In this document: piece after piece, positions 1 to 8,466 of the stretch
How positions within the stretch are numbered: position 1 is the stretch's first letter
Layout of the letters: the number at the start of each line of letters is the position of its first letter
NCBI RefSeq assembly: GCF_008639165.1
Contig: NZ_CP029197.1
Span: forward strand, 434,001 to 498,000
Direction of reading: 5' to 3'
DNA from: Streptomyces venezuelae ATCC 10712
Lineage (GTDB): Bacteria > Actinomycetota > Actinomycetes > Streptomycetales > Streptomycetaceae
DNA: 64,000 bases
Position numbers and translations under genes: made by a program
Notes under the pieces: model-generated
The model's input: only the letters and a program-made list of their open reading frames with translations
What the model was told of the DNA's origin: nothing
The model's database searches: none

Positions 1-1683
1 CACCCCGGCCTCGTCGCCCCCAGTGCCCTCAAGGCCCCCATCAGCCCCTTCGTACCGAACGAGCTGACCGACGCCGAGGTCGAGCAGACCGTCGAGGACT
101 ACGCCCGCTGTGCCGAACTCGCCAAGGAGGCCGGATACGACGGCGTCGAGGTGATGGGCTCCGAGGGATACCTCATCAACGAGTTCATCGCCGCCGCCAC
201 CAACCAGCGCACCGACCGCTGGGGCGGCACCTACGAGAACCGCGTCCGCTTCCCCCTGGAGATCGTCCGCCGCATCCGCGAGCGCGTCGGCGAGGACTTC
301 ATCCTCGTCTACCGGCTCTCCATGCTGGACCTGGTGCCCGGCGGCTCCACCCTGGAGGAGGTCGTCCAGCTCGCCAAGGAGATCGAGGCGGCCGGCGCCA
401 CCATCATCAACACCGGCATCGGCTGGCACGAGGCGCGGATCCCCACCATCGCCACCTCCGTGCCGCGCGGCGCCTACACCTGGGTGACGAAGAAGCTGAT
501 GGGCGCGGTGTCCGTGCCGCTCGTCACCAGCAACCGGATCAACACCCCCGACGTCGCCGAGGAGATCCTCGCCGACGGCCGCGCCGACCTGGTCTCGCTG
601 GCCCGCCCCTTCCTGGCCGACCCCGACTTCGTCGCCAAGGCCACCGCCGACCGCGCCGACACGATCAACACCTGCATCGGCTGCAACCAGGCCTGCCTGG
701 ACCACACCTTCAACCTGAAGATCACCTCCTGCCTGGTGAACCCGCGCGCCTGCCACGAGACCGAGCTGGTCCTCTCCCCCACCCGCCGCGCCAAGCGGAT
801 CGCCGTCGTCGGCGCGGGCCCGGCCGGCCTGTCCTGCGCGGTGTCGGCGGCCGAGCGGGGCCACTCCGTGACCCTCTTCGACGCGGCCTCCGAGATCGGC
901 GGCCAGCTGAACATCGCCAAGCGGGTCCCCGGCAAGGAGGAGTTCGACGAGACGCTGCGCTACTTCCGCGTGCAGCTCGCCGAGCGCGGCGTCGAGGTCC
1001 GCCTCGACACCCCCGTCTCCGCCGGCGACCTGGACGACTTCGACGAGGTCGTCGTCGCCACCGGCGTCTCCCCCCGCACCCCCGCCATCCCCGGCGCGGA
1101 CCACCCCAGCGTCGTCAGCTACCTCGACGTGCTGCGGGACGGCGCGCCGGTCGGCGAGCGGGTCGCGATCATCGGCGCGGGCGGCATCGGCTTCGACGTC
1201 GCGGAATTCCTCACGGACGGCGGGGAAGGCGCGAGCCAGGACCCCGAGACGTACTTCCGCCAGTGGGGCGTGGACACCGCGTACGAGAACCGCGGCGGAC
1301 TGCGCACCCCGGAGCGGACCGCGCCGCCGCGGCAGGTGCACCTGCTCCAGCGCAAGGAGACCAAGGTCGGCGCGGGGCTCGGCAAGACCACCGGATGGAT
1401 CCACCGCACCGAGCTCAAGCACCGGGGCGTCGCGATGGTCGCGGGCGTGTCGTACGACCGGATCGACGACGAGGGCCTGCACGTCACGATCGGCGGCGAG
1501 CAGCAGCTCCTGCCCGTCGACACCGTCGTGCTCTGCGCGGGCCAGGAGCCGCGGCGTGACCTGTACGAGGAGCTCGTCGCGGCGGGCCGGGTCGCGCACC
1601 TGATCGGCGGCGCGGACGTGGCCGCCGAGCTGGACGCCAAGCGGGCCATCGACCAGGGCACCCGGCTCGCGGCCACCCTGTGA
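1..1683 (+). CDS. fadH: 2,4-dienoyl-CoA reductase (NADPH), 5'-truncated by window edge
   Basis: This is an old-yellow-enzyme fused to an FAD/NAD(P) flavoprotein. It reduces 2,4-dienoyl-CoA intermediates during beta-oxidation of unsaturated fatty acids. The frame is open from base 1, so roughly 110 N-terminal residues lie upstream. Seen: the FMN-barrel catalytic tyrosine context SEGYLINEF, a histidine in GWHEARIP, the 4Fe-4S motif CIGCNQAC followed by a further cysteine in TSCLVNPRAC, an FAD dinucleotide fold VVGAGPAGLSCA, and a second nucleotide fold IIGAGGIGFDVAEF. These match E. coli FadH in order and spacing. A PadR regulator follows 32 bases downstream on the same strand. Other enoate reductases of this fusion class are possible, but the iron-sulfur block is closest to FadH. 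Confidence 0.9.
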   Translation, partial: HPGLVAPSALKAPISPFVPNELTDAEVEQTVEDYARCAELAKEAGYDGVEVMGSEGYLINEFIAAATNQRTDRWGGTYENRVRFPLEIVRRIRERVGEDFILVYRLSMLDLVPGGSTLEEVVQLAKEIEAAGATIINTGIGWHEARIPTIATSVPRGAYTWVTKKLMGAVSVPLVTSNRINTPDVAEEILADGRADLVSLARPFLADPDFVAKATADRADTINTCIGCNQACLDHTFNLKITSCLVNPRACHETELVLSPTRRAKRIAVVGAGPAGLSCAVSAAERGHSVTLFDAASEIGGQLNIAKRVPGKEEFDETLRYFRVQLAERGVEVRLDTPVSAGDLDDFDEVVVATGVSPRTPAIPGADHPSVVSYLDVLRDGAPVGERVAIIGAGGIGFDVAEFLTDGGEGASQDPETYFRQWGVDTAYENRGGLRTPERTAPPRQVHLLQRKETKVGAGLGKTTGWIHRTELKHRGVAMVAGVSYDRIDDEGLHVTIGGEQQLLPVDTVVLCAGQEPRRDLYEELVAAGRVAHLIGGADVAAELDAKRAIDQGTRLAATL

Positions 1684-1715
1684 TCACCGTGGCCGGCCCC
1701 TCCTAGGATGCGTGC

Positions 1716-2252
1716 ATGTCCCTCCCGCACGCGATCCTGACCGCGCTGCTCGAGAAGCCGTCCTCCGGCCTCGAACTGACGCGCCGCTTCGACAAGTCGA
1801 TCGGCTACTTCTGGTCGGCCACGCACCAGCAGATCTACCGCGAGCTGGGCAAACTGGAGCAGGCGGGGCACATCCGTGCCCTGCCCGCCCCGGTGCCCGT
1901 ACGGGGACAGCGCAAGGAGTACGAGGTGCTGCCCGCGGGCCGCGAGGAACTCGGCACCTGGGTCGCCAGGTCCGAGGACCCCAAGCCGATGCGGGCCGCG
2001 CTGCTGCTGCGGATGCGCGCGGCGGCGGTCGTCGGCGCGACGGGCCTCCGCGCGGAACTGACCCGCCACCTGGCCCTCCATCAGGAACAGCTGGACGAGT
2101 ACCTCACCATCGAGACCCGCGACTTCCCCCCACCCCGCCGCCACACGGAACCCGACCGCCTGCGCCACCTCGTCCTGCGCGGCGGCATCGACATGGAACG
2201 CTTCTGGGTCCAGTGGCTGACGGACGCCCTGACGGAACTCGGACCGGAGTGA
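1716..2252 (+). CDS. PadR-family transcriptional regulator
   Basis: A 178-residue protein with a winged-helix N-terminus (LPHAILTALLEKPSSGLELT, then a recognition-helix region with QQIYRELGKLEQ) and a C-terminal helical dimerisation domain, the standard two-part PadR (Vir-type) layout and length. PadR proteins are usually repressors responding to phenolics or drugs. The ATG lies 32 bases after the fadH-like stop, with AGGA upstream, so the two may be co-transcribed and the regulator may control the reductase. No ligand can be inferred. Confidence 0.9.
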   Translation: MSLPHAILTALLEKPSSGLELTRRFDKSIGYFWSATHQQIYRELGKLEQAGHIRALPAPVPVRGQRKEYEVLPAGREELGTWVARSEDPKPMRAALLLRMRAAAVVGATGLRAELTRHLALHQEQLDEYLTIETRDFPPPRRHTEPDRLRHLVLRGGIDMERFWVQWLTDALTELGPE

Positions 2253-2858
2253 CGTTCCGGGCCGGTTGCGTCAGGCGAGCCAGAGCGAGGAGTGACGGTG
2301 GTACGCCGGGGCGATGTCGGCCCCTTCGACGGCGTCCGCGTCGAGAGGCCCGTAGGGCGTGTTCACGACGCGCAGGAGGCGTCCCGCCTCCGTGCGCAGG
2401 CGCCCGCGCGCCCGGCGTTCCGCCCTCGCCGACCAACTCGCTACGCCAGAGTCCCCGTTGAATCGCGGCCAGGTGGAGAAGACCACGCTGCGGCGGATCG
2501 CGCGCGGCTGCGGGCGTCTCTCCTCGCGCGTCGCCTCGGCGAGGCAGGCGGCGCTGTAGCGGAGGTCACGCAGGACGAGAGAACGCCAAGGGGCCCCGGG
2601 GGGCTGCTCGGCCGCCGGTCGGCGGCGTGCGGCGGGGATGTGGTGTGCGGTGCGCGCCAAGGAGACTCCATCGGTGAGCACCGCCAGGGATCTCCTGGCG
2701 GGCTACCTGAAGCCCTTGGGGCCCGTCGCCCGTTCGTGTGTCACACGCGACACTGTAGGCGGAGCGTCGCGCGGCCGAAACAGTGCGGCCGGGCGCTCGG
2801 GTTGTGGGGCTGGGCTGGATACTGGGGTGTTGGAGTTCCACGACACGAAAGGGCGGGT
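2253..2858. other. Intergenic stretch with weak coding signal
   Basis: About 600 bases between the PadR gene and the FAD oxidoreductase. It holds one minus-strand open frame (listed separately) and a small perfect hairpin at 2682-2700 (arms CGCCAGG/CCTGGCG, 5-base loop) just upstream of that frame's first ATG. I see no RNA gene or mobile-element end. Confidence 0.5.
2271..2681 (-). CDS. Possible small hypothetical gene or decayed remnant
   Basis: A 136-codon minus-strand frame that I do not recognise. The C-terminal 40 or so codons (ending YHRHSSLWLA) and a middle block (around RYSAACLAEATREE) show the strong third-position GC bias of real Streptomyces genes, while the stretches between them do not. 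No convincing ribosome-binding site precedes the first ATG. This would fit either a small real gene with a later start or the remains of a larger gene whose N-terminus has been lost. It ends 19 bases from the convergent PadR stop. Confidence 0.3.
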   Translation of the reverse strand: MLTDGVSLARTAHHIPAARRRPAAEQPPGAPWRSLVLRDLRYSAACLAEATREERRPQPRAIRRSVVFSTWPRFNGDSGVASWSARAERRARGRLRTEAGRLLRVVNTPYGPLDADAVEGADIAPAYHRHSSLWLA

Positions 2859-4253
2859 ATGGCCGACGACTTGGGGCGCCGTGCGACACGTCACGCGGTG
2901 GTCATCGGGGGAAGTCTCGCTGGGCTGCTGGCCGCTCGGGTGCTGGCCGAGCACGCGGAGAAGGTGACGGTCGTCGAACGCGACCGGCTGCCCGAGGGGC
3001 CGGAGGCCCGGCCGGGGGTCCCGCAGGGCCGGCATCTGCACGTGCTGATCGCGGGCGGGCAGCGGGCGCTCGACGAGCTGCTCCCGGGGTTCATGGACGA
3101 GCTGACCGCGCTGGGCGCGCCCAAGGTGGGTGTGCCCGAGGACATGGTCCAGTGGCAGAACGGCGTGTGGTACCGCCGTACCCCCGCGACCGCGCACTTC
3201 TACACCGGGCCGCGCCCGCAGCTGGAATGGCTGGTGCGGCAGCGCGTCCTGGCCGATCCTCGGATCGAGCTGGTCGAGGGCGTCGAGACCGTCGGCCTGA
3301 CCGGCGATTCCTCGCGCGTGCGGGGCGTGCGGCTGCGCGAGCGCGGCGCCGGGGCCGACAAGGAGCCCCGGACCCTCGCGGCCGATCTGGTGGTGGACGC
3401 GTCCGGGCGGTCCACGAAGGCCGCCGACTGGCTGGCGGGCATCGGCGCGGAGGCCCCGCACGAGGAGACCCTGGACACCGGTCTCGCGTACGGCACCCGT
3501 TTCTACCGCTCCCCCGACGCCGACCCGGACGCCACCGACGCGCTCGGCTACTACATCGTGCCGAACCCCGGCCAGGTGTACGGCGGTGTCGCGCTCCCGC
3601 TGGGCGACGGCCGTCACCTGGTCACCCTCTCGGGGCTGCGCGGTGACGAACCGCCCACGGAGGAAGGCGCGTTCGAGGACTACGCCAAGCGGCTGCCGCA
3701 TCCGGTGCTCAGCGACTGGCTGGCGCGGGCCGAGCCGGTGTCCCCCGTCTACGGCTTCCGGAAGACCGCCAACATCCGGCGCCGGTACGACCGTCCGGGC
3801 CGCCGCCCGGCCGGCTTCCTCGCCACCGGTGACGCGCTGTGCGCCTTCAACCCCATCTACGGGCAGGGCATGGCCGTCGCCGCGCTGAGCGCGGTCGCGC
3901 TGCGCCGCGCGCTCGCCGATCCCCGGCGCACCCCGACGACCCGCACGGTGCAGCGGGCGCTGCTCGACGCCTCCCGGCAGGCCTGGGACATCTCGGCGGG
4001 CGCCGACAAGAAGATGCCCGGGGCGACGGGGGACGCGGCCCGGCCGGGGCCGATGGACAAGGTGCTCGGCTGGTACCTGAGCCGGGTGCAGGCGCGGGCC
4101 GCGGGCGATCCGGTGGTGGGGACGCCGTTCCGTGCGGCGCTGACGCTGACGGCCCCACTGTCGAGTCTCTTCGCGCCCGCGGTGGCGCGAGCGGTCCTCT
4201 TCGGCCCGCCGGCCGAGACCCCGTCCGGGCCGCCGCTGCGCCGGGACGCGTAG
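2859..4253 (+). CDS. FAD-dependent oxidoreductase/monooxygenase
   Basis: A 464-residue flavoprotein of the PHBH/geranylgeranyl-reductase-like class. The N-terminal FAD fold reads VVIGGSLAGLLAARVLAEH, followed by the acidic end of beta-2 (TVVERDRLPEG). The second FAD-contacting motif is GDALCAFNPIYGQGM near residue 330, and the conserved DG-type region is replaced by VVDASGRSTKAADWL. The ATG at 2859 was chosen because homologous sequence begins there; the frame is open far upstream but that part is not protein-like. No ferredoxin or partner reductase is adjacent. The substrate is unknown; many Streptomyces paralogues are uncharacterised hydroxylases or epoxidases. Confidence 0.85.
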   Translation: MADDLGRRATRHAVVIGGSLAGLLAARVLAEHAEKVTVVERDRLPEGPEARPGVPQGRHLHVLIAGGQRALDELLPGFMDELTALGAPKVGVPEDMVQWQNGVWYRRTPATAHFYTGPRPQLEWLVRQRVLADPRIELVEGVETVGLTGDSSRVRGVRLRERGAGADKEPRTLAADLVVDASGRSTKAADWLAGIGAEAPHEETLDTGLAYGTRFYRSPDADPDATDALGYYIVPNPGQVYGGVALPLGDGRHLVTLSGLRGDEPPTEEGAFEDYAKRLPHPVLSDWLARAEPVSPVYGFRKTANIRRRYDRPGRRPAGFLATGDALCAFNPIYGQGMAVAALSAVALRRALADPRRTPTTRTVQRALLDASRQAWDISAGADKKMPGATGDAARPGPMDKVLGWYLSRVQARAAGDPVVGTPFRAALTLTAPLSSLFAPAVARAVLFGPPAETPSGPPLRRDA

Positions 4254-4328
4254 CGGTTCGTCACACCGTGCCGACGGCCGCACGGACACGGGTGCCCGAA
4301 CGCGGCTGCCCGGACGCGGCGGGCGGCG

Positions 4329-4396
4329 CGAGCGCGGCGTCGGCCCGAGCGCCGCGTCCGCCCGAGCGCGGCGTCGGCCCGAGCGTCGCGGCTGCC
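4329..4396. repeat. Four tandem copies of a 17-bp repeat
   Basis: Four contiguous 17-bp units begin at 4329, 4346, 4363 and 4380. Each starts CGAGCG and ends in GCC; units 1 and 3 are identical (CGAGCGCGGCGTCGGCC), unit 2 differs at two bases, and unit 4 is more diverged. They sit between two convergent genes, directly before a terminator-like hairpin. Two further imperfect copies of a sequence spanning that hairpin (GGCTGCCCCGGGGCCGTTCACG-like) follow to 4470. Confidence 0.75.
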
Positions 4397-4398
4397 CT

Positions 4399-4417
4399 CG
4401 GGGCCGTAACGGCCCCG
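4399..4417. terminator. Candidate bidirectional terminator hairpin
   Basis: A perfect 8-bp stem (CGGGGCCG/CGGCCCCG) with a 3-base loop, placed between the convergent FAD oxidoreductase and DUF2252 genes. There is no T-tract, which is usual in Streptomyces. Confidence 0.5.
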
Positions 4418-4469
4418 GGGGCGCGGCTGCCCCGGGGCCGTTCACGGGGCGCGGCCGCCCCCGGGCCGT

Positions 4470-5810
4470 TCACGCTCCAGGGGCCGCCGCCACCGTCCCC
4501 GCGGCTATCGCCGCTCCGAGTGCCGCGTAGTCGTCGGCGTTCTGGCGTGCGTAGGCCAGGGCGAAGTCCGCGACAGCGCGGTCGAAGACGTCCGATCCGC
4601 CGAGGTAGCCCGCGATGGCGATTCGGTCGCCGGAGCGGGCGTGGGCGCGGGCCAGGGCTCGTCCGCACAGGCGCGCGTAGTCGCGCAGTAGGGTCGGCGT
4701 CATCGTCTCCACCTCGGCCGAGCCCTTCATGTCGCGCAGTTGGCGCCAGTAGAAGTGGCGTTGTTCGGGCCCGGTCATCCAGCCGAGGAAGATGTCGCTC
4801 GCGGCCTGGGTGAGGCGTTGGCCGCAGACGACCCTGCGCCCCTGGTGGCTGTACGCGCTGGGGGCCAGGTACGGCTCGAGGACGGAGGGGCCGGCCTCCT
4901 TGATCTGGAGGATCAGCGGGTCCCCGTCGTCGCGGCCTTCGAGCAGCAGGACGAAGCAGCGGGTGCCGACGCTGCCGACGCCGACGACCTTGCGGGCGGC
5001 GTCGAGGTAGCGGTAGCGGTCGAGGAGGACCCGTCGTTCCTCGGCGAGCGAGCTGCGGTAGTCGCTGAAGATCTTGCCGAAGGTGACCCGGTCGAGGTCG
5101 GTGGTCCGTTCGAGGAGCGGCGGGTCGTCGACGATGTGCCGGGCGCCGCTCGCGTCGGTCTCGGTGAGTTTGCCGAGGGCCTGGAGGCTGGTGCGGCGGC
5201 GGGCGCGGGAGAGCCGGTTCAGGAGGCGGGCACGGTCGTCGCGGTGGACCAGCGCGATGAGGTCGTCGGCGGAGATCCGCTCGTACCAGACGGCGAGCTC
5301 CCCGAGGCCCGCGAGGCGCCTGACGGTGCTGCGGTACGACTCGACGGCGACGAGGGCCGCCCGGTGGGCCTTGGCCTTGGTGCTGCCGTTCTGGAGGGCG
5401 GCGACGGCGACGCTCGCGGCGAGTCGCTTCACGTCCCATTCGAAGGGGCCGGGGTGGGTCTCGTCGAAGTCGTTCACGTCGAAGAGGAGCGCCCGTTCGG
5501 GTGAGGCGTACACCCCGAAGTTGAGCAGGTGGGCGTCTCCGCAGAGCTGGACGGTGAGGCCGGTGTGCCGCTGGGCGGCGAGGTCGGCGGCCATGACGGC
5601 CGCGGCGCCGCGCAGGAAGGCGAAGGGGGAGACGGCCATGCGGCCGTAGCGGAGCGGGACGAGGTCGGGCAGCCGGTCGACGGCCTGGCGTTCCAGCACG
5701 TCGACGGGGTCGGGGCGCTGGGAACTGGGTATCCAGCGGCCGTGGGAGGAGCGGGAGACCCGCTTGCGGGCGGCCTTGCCCCGTGCGGCACGCTCCGACG
5801 GTGTCGTCAT
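4470..5810 (-). CDS. DUF2252 family protein
   Basis: 446 residues, the usual length for DUF2252. The family has a kinase-like fold but no settled function. Seen: the signature GDAHLLNFGVY around residues 90-100 (resembling the catalytic loop of aminoglycoside-phosphotransferase-like kinases), FDVNDFDET shortly after, and a basic, low-complexity N-terminus. The ATG at 5810 gives the conserved start; a longer minus-strand frame overlaps in another phase and is a shadow. The gene is divergent from the GntR regulator at 5996, with a 185-base shared upstream region holding a DasR-type operator. Function is not assigned. Confidence 0.9.
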   Translation of the reverse strand: MTTPSERAARGKAARKRVSRSSHGRWIPSSQRPDPVDVLERQAVDRLPDLVPLRYGRMAVSPFAFLRGAAAVMAADLAAQRHTGLTVQLCGDAHLLNFGVYASPERALLFDVNDFDETHPGPFEWDVKRLAASVAVAALQNGSTKAKAHRAALVAVESYRSTVRRLAGLGELAVWYERISADDLIALVHRDDRARLLNRLSRARRRTSLQALGKLTETDASGARHIVDDPPLLERTTDLDRVTFGKIFSDYRSSLAEERRVLLDRYRYLDAARKVVGVGSVGTRCFVLLLEGRDDGDPLILQIKEAGPSVLEPYLAPSAYSHQGRRVVCGQRLTQAASDIFLGWMTGPEQRHFYWRQLRDMKGSAEVETMTPTLLRDYARLCGRALARAHARSGDRIAIAGYLGGSDVFDRAVADFALAYARQNADDYAALGAAIAAGTVAAAPGA

Positions 5811-5920
5811 CCGGCCTCACCCGACCTTTCCGCAGCCGTGGTCCCGCCCCCTGTCACCTGCTCCCTCATTACAAGGTGCCTCGCTCGTTTCGGCCACTCT
5901 GCCGGACCGCTCTAGCAAAA

Positions 5921-5932
5921 TGGTTTAGACCA
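5921..5932. promoter_or_regulatory. dre-like (HutC/DasR-type) operator
   Basis: TGGTTTAGACCA differs at one base from TGGTCTAGACCA, the core of the DasR-responsive element known from Streptomyces. It lies 63 bases upstream of a gene for a HutC-subfamily GntR regulator, so autoregulation is the simplest reading. DasR itself binding here is also possible. It also sits in the upstream region of the divergent DUF2252 gene. Confidence 0.55.
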
Positions 5933-5995
5933 ATGATAGGAATTGATCACCCACCCGGCCCAAGCGGTCACGCTGAGCGAAGAGAGGGTCTGATC

Positions 5996-6751
5996 ATGGC
6001 CGAGCCCGATTCCGAGGCGACGGCGGACGCGCCGCTCTATCTGCGGGTCGCCGCCGCGTTGCGCGAGGACCTCGCCCACCGGCGCATCTCCCCCGGCAGC
6101 CGGCTCCCTTCGGAACGATCCCTGTCCCAGCGGTACCACGTCAACCGTCAGACGGTCCGCAGCGCACTCCAACTCCTGCGGGACGAACGGCTCGTGGTCA
6201 CCGACCGGCGCGGCACCTTCGCCGCCGCCGAGACCGGGGGCGAGCCCGTGACACCGGCTCTGACGGCCCGTCGGCCCACCTTCCCCGGCGGCCCCCGCGC
6301 CGCCGAGGCGCTGGTACGGGCCTCGCTGACGTGGGAGCCGCCGCCGACACCGCTGGCGCCCCGGCTGCTGCTCGCGCCGGGCGAGCCGACCCTCGTGCAC
6401 CGGCACGTGGTGTTCGAGCCGAAGGGAGTGGCCCTGCAGCGGGCGGTGTCCTGGTTCTCCCGGCCCGCCGTCACCGAGATCCCTCAGCTGGCCCGCTACC
6501 GGCGGGGCCGGGACTGCCGTCAGCAGCCCGACCTCCGGCTGCTCTACCACTGGATGCACCAGGCGGGGCTGCGGGTCACGCACCGGGAGTCGGTCGGCGT
6601 CCCGCCCGACCCGACCACGACGACGGCCGGCGGTGCGGCCCGGCTGCTCGTCCACCGGGTGGTGAGCGATCAGCACGGGCACGCCCTGGAGATCACGGAC
6701 ATCGACTTCTCGGCCCGGTCCGCCGCCTGGACGTACGAGTTCAGCGTCTGA
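5996..6751 (+). CDS. GntR-family regulator, HutC/UTRA subfamily
   Basis: 251 residues: an N-terminal GntR winged helix (residues about 14-80, with the recognition segment LPSERSLSQRYHVNRQTVRS) and a C-terminal UTRA effector domain ending in DIDFSARSAAWTYEFSV. The ATG at 5996 follows AGAGAGG; the frame is open further upstream but without homology. HutC/UTRA regulators generally sense sugars, amino acids or their derivatives. The next gene, convergent, is an amino-acid permease, and a dre-like operator lies just upstream. The effector cannot be named. Confidence 0.9.
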   Translation: MAEPDSEATADAPLYLRVAAALREDLAHRRISPGSRLPSERSLSQRYHVNRQTVRSALQLLRDERLVVTDRRGTFAAAETGGEPVTPALTARRPTFPGGPRAAEALVRASLTWEPPPTPLAPRLLLAPGEPTLVHRHVVFEPKGVALQRAVSWFSRPAVTEIPQLARYRRGRDCRQQPDLRLLYHWMHQAGLRVTHRESVGVPPDPTTTTAGGAARLLVHRVVSDQHGHALEITDIDFSARSAAWTYEFSV

Positions 6752-6760
6752 GAAGGGCCG

Positions 6761-6801
6761 GGGCCCGGTTCCTGTCCGGTACGGGGACAGGAGCCGGGCC
6801 C
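6761..6801. terminator. Strong terminator hairpin between convergent genes
   Basis: A 17-bp stem (left arm GGGCCCGGTTCCTGTCC) with one G-U type mismatch and a 7-base loop, starting 10 bases after the GntR stop. It lies between that gene and the convergent permease gene and could serve both. Confidence 0.8.
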
Positions 6802-6860
6802 TCGGCGATCGCGGGTCGGGGCGGGGGGCTCTGCGCGGCCCCGCTGCGCCCCGGGCCGCG

Positions 6861-8393
6861 TCAGACGATGCCCTCGGCGATCTCCGCCTCCTCGCGGGCC
6901 GTGCCGTACGCCGTCGGCGTGCCGTACGAGCGGCGGGCGACGTACCACCAGACGCTGGCCAGGAGGAGCACCACGGCGAGCGCGATCACCGCGTAGTTCA
7001 TGGTGTCGACCGTCACAGGGGACTTCTGCGGCAGGCAGAACAGTACGGTCACGATCGCCACCCACACGACGGCGATCCAGCCGATCGGCTTGCTCCAGCG
7101 ACCGAGGCTCCACGGTCCGGGGGTGAAGCGGTTCCCGGCGCGCAGCCTCAGGTAGATCGGGATGGCGTAGGCGGGCGTGATGCCGATGACGTTGATCGCG
7201 GTGACCGCGCCGTACGCGGTGGCCGAGTAGAGCGAGGGCACGGCGAGCAGCGCGGCGACGGTCACGGCGAGCCAGACGGCCGGGACGGGGGTCTGGGTGC
7301 GGCCGCTGACCTTCCGCCAGATCGCGGAGCCGGGCAGGGCGTTGTCGCGGCTGAAGGCGAAGACCATGCGGCTGGCGGCGGCGACCTCGGCGTTGCCGCA
7401 GAAGAGCTGGGCGACGATGACGACGAGGAGCAGGGCGGTGGCGCCGCCGGAGCCGAGCGCGTCGAGGAGGATCTGGGCGGGCGGGACGCCGGTGGCGCTG
7501 TTCTGTGTGGCGGCGTAGTCCTGGATGGCGAAGCTCAGTCCGGCGAGCAGGGCGAAACCGGCGATCCAGGAGACCCAGATGGCCCGCACGATGCCCTTGG
7601 CGGCGGCGACGGAGGCGTTGGAGGTCTCTTCGGAGAGGTGGGCCGAGGCGTCGTAGCCGGAGAAGGTGTACTGGGCGAGGAGCAGGCCGATCGCGGCGAC
7701 GTAGAAGGGGTTGGCCCAGCCCGTGTCGTTGACGAACTCGGTGAAGACGAACTCGGCGGACTGGTGCCGGTCGGGTATGAACGCCAGGGCGCCGACGATG
7801 ACCGCCACGCCCGCGAGGTGCCACCAGACGCTGATCGAGTTGAGCACGCTGACCAGGCGGACGCCGAAGAGGTTGAGGACGGCGTGCAGCAGCAGGATCG
7901 CCAGGAAGATCAGGAAGGTGGAGCCCGCGGTGGGTTCGAAGCCCCACTGGAGGTTGAGGAAGGCACCGGTGAAGAGCGCGGCTCCGTAGTCGATGCCGGC
8001 GATCGCGCCGAGCAGTCCGAGCAGGTTGAGCCAGCCGGTGTACCAGCCCCAGCGGCGGCCGCCGAGCCGGTCGGCCATGTAGTAGAGGGCGCCGGAGGTC
8101 GGGTAGGCGCTGGTGACCTCGGCGAGGGCGAGGCCCACGCACAGGACGAAGAGGCCGACGCCGGCCCAGCCCCACAGCATGACGGCGGGGCCGCCGGTGC
8201 CCATGCCGAAGCCGTACAGGGTCATGCATCCGGAGAGGATGGAGATCACCGAGAAGCTGATGGCGAAGTTGCCGAAGCCGCCCATCCGGCGGGCGAGGAC
8301 GGGCTGGTAGCCCAGTTCTCTGAGCCGTGCCTCCTCGTCCTGGGCCGGGAGTGGTGTGCGTGGCGCGTCGGTGGGGGCGGCGGTGCGGGACAT
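6861..8393 (-). CDS. APC-superfamily amino-acid permease (ACT/GABA-permease type)
   Basis: 510 residues with about twelve hydrophobic segments. The first reads FGNFAISFSVISILSGCMTLYGFG, and the APC hallmark SAYPTSGALYYMADRLGG follows helix 2. The protein belongs to the amino acid/choline transporter branch that includes bacterial GABA permeases and yeast Uga4. The cytoplasmic tail is short. It should import an amino acid or amine by proton symport. The gene lies downstream of a hypothetical gene on the same strand (73-base gap), a likely operon, and is convergent with a UTRA-type regulator. Substrate is inferred only at family level. Confidence 0.9.
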   Translation of the reverse strand: MSRTAAPTDAPRTPLPAQDEEARLRELGYQPVLARRMGGFGNFAISFSVISILSGCMTLYGFGMGTGGPAVMLWGWAGVGLFVLCVGLALAEVTSAYPTSGALYYMADRLGGRRWGWYTGWLNLLGLLGAIAGIDYGAALFTGAFLNLQWGFEPTAGSTFLIFLAILLLHAVLNLFGVRLVSVLNSISVWWHLAGVAVIVGALAFIPDRHQSAEFVFTEFVNDTGWANPFYVAAIGLLLAQYTFSGYDASAHLSEETSNASVAAAKGIVRAIWVSWIAGFALLAGLSFAIQDYAATQNSATGVPPAQILLDALGSGGATALLLVVIVAQLFCGNAEVAAASRMVFAFSRDNALPGSAIWRKVSGRTQTPVPAVWLAVTVAALLAVPSLYSATAYGAVTAINVIGITPAYAIPIYLRLRAGNRFTPGPWSLGRWSKPIGWIAVVWVAIVTVLFCLPQKSPVTVDTMNYAVIALAVVLLLASVWWYVARRSYGTPTAYGTAREEAEIAEGIV

Positions 8394-8466
8394 GGGTTCC
8401 TCCGGGGGGACGGGGGGTGATCGGGACCGGGGGGCGAGCGGGGCCAGGGTGCGTGCGGGGGGGGGA

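Noticed and set aside
4329-4396. Tandem 17-bp repeats considered as a CRISPR array
   Set aside because: The units are contiguous with no spacers, far shorter than CRISPR repeats, and no cas gene is present.
4261-5820. Long minus-strand frame overlapping the DUF2252 gene
   Set aside because: The translation is Arg/Pro-rich shadow sequence in a different phase. The 446-residue DUF2252 frame has recognisable motifs and the right length.
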